Positions 50,306-50,465 of a stretch of 50,465 nucleotides of DNA are shown one piece after another. The DNA is from UBA4951 sp963616935 (GTDB lineage: Bacteria > Bacillota_I > Bacilli_A > RFN20 > CAG-826), in assembly GCA_963616935.1 (NCBI GenBank), contig CAVEMS010000007.1:1-50465 (forward strand). The letters are read 5' to 3'. Position 1 is the stretch's first letter. The number at the start of each line of letters is the position of its first letter. The position numbers and the translations under genes were made by a program. The notes under the pieces were generated by a model, which saw nothing but the letters and a program-made list of their open reading frames with translations, had not been told where the DNA came from and did not search any database.

Positions 50306-50465
50306 ATGAAAATGAAATTTTGCCTCAGTGCGGGAGCCTTGCTATTAGGGCTAACCACATGCAGTTTCGCGATTAATAGCAATGCGACGCCCGTTCATGC
50401 TGCGACTGGCGACGCCCATTCGATCATCATAAAGAACTCGTCGGTCTACGGCCAGGCGAACTACG
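50306..50465 (+). CDS. Exported protein, 5' part only
   Basis: The frame is open to the window end (53 codons). AGGAG at 50294-50298 favours ATG 50306 (MKMKFCLSAG); ATG 50300 is possible. The N-terminus is a signal peptide: basic start, hydrophobic ALLLGLTTC, then a possible AxA-type cleavage after TPVHA. The LTTC could be a weak lipobox. The family cannot be told. It may extend the carbohydrate locus. Confidence 0.7.
   Translation, partial: MKMKFCLSAGALLLGLTTCSFAINSNATPVHAATGDAHSIIIKNSSVYGQANY

Noticed and set aside
1..50465. Mycoplasma genetic code (TGA as Trp)
   Set aside because: Many full-length genes end at TGA with a correctly placed next start, and tryptophans are TGG.

Overview
The window reads as chromosome of a low-to-moderate GC Firmicutes-type bacterium close to the Erysipelotrichia/uncultured Bacilli/Mollicutes-relative lineages. 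The evidence is a Gram-positive PolC, the Bacillus-like order yloU-fakA-recG-plsX-rnc-ftsY-ylxM-ffh, rplS-lepB-rbgA-rnhB-dprA-topA-trmFO-xerC and rpsB-tsf-pyrH-frr-uppS-cdsA-dxr-rseP-polC, and a sugar-ABC ATPase with a long insertion of a kind known from mycoplasmas. TGA is used freely as a stop (fakA/recG neighbours, rnc, ffh, cdsA, dxr), so the code is standard, not the mycoplasma code. The lineage is inference; no rRNA is present.

Layout. 1-21405 is a dense housekeeping block: envelope-stress protein, fatty-acid kinase, RecG, PlsX, RNase III, both SRP GTPases, an inverted rpsP-khpA-rimM-trmD block, L19, signal peptidase, RbgA, RNase HII, DprA, TopA, TrmFO, Xer recombinase, then rpsB-tsf with a structured leader. 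21406-25459 is the same translation operon interrupted twice on the minus strand: by an AAA/DUF4143 ATPase gene bordered by 33-bp-phased repeats, and by a membrane-anchored leucine-rich (BspA-like) protein. 25545-34433 is the isoprenoid/phospholipid/site-2-protease/PolC run. 34474-34887 holds tRNA-Pro(CGG) and tRNA-Arg(CCT).

From 34888 onward the sequence is accessory. A second, divergent AAA/DUF4143 ATPase is preceded by five exact 23-bp-phased iterons. It is followed by a remnant of an InlB-repeat surface protein, a collagen-like lipoprotein and an AraC regulator. The AraC gene diverges from a tight seven-gene operon: two large lipoproteins, a solute-binding lipoprotein, two permeases, an ATPase and a small unknown protein. 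A further exported protein is cut by the window end. The operon looks like a carbohydrate-capture and uptake system: surface lipoproteins bind or process a glycan, the 575-residue lipoprotein delivers the oligosaccharide, and the permease pair with the ATPase imports it. AraC and a cre-like palindrome probably provide control.

The most unusual signals are (i) two unrelated-looking copies of the AAA/DUF4143 ATPase, each next to its own helically phased repeat array (33 bp and 23 bp) with a related AAAAGTRT core; (ii) several genes whose -10 box lies only 6-9 nt before the start codon with no Shine-Dalgarno, implying leaderless mRNAs; (iii) a MalF-type permease carrying a roughly 400-residue extracytoplasmic N-terminal domain.
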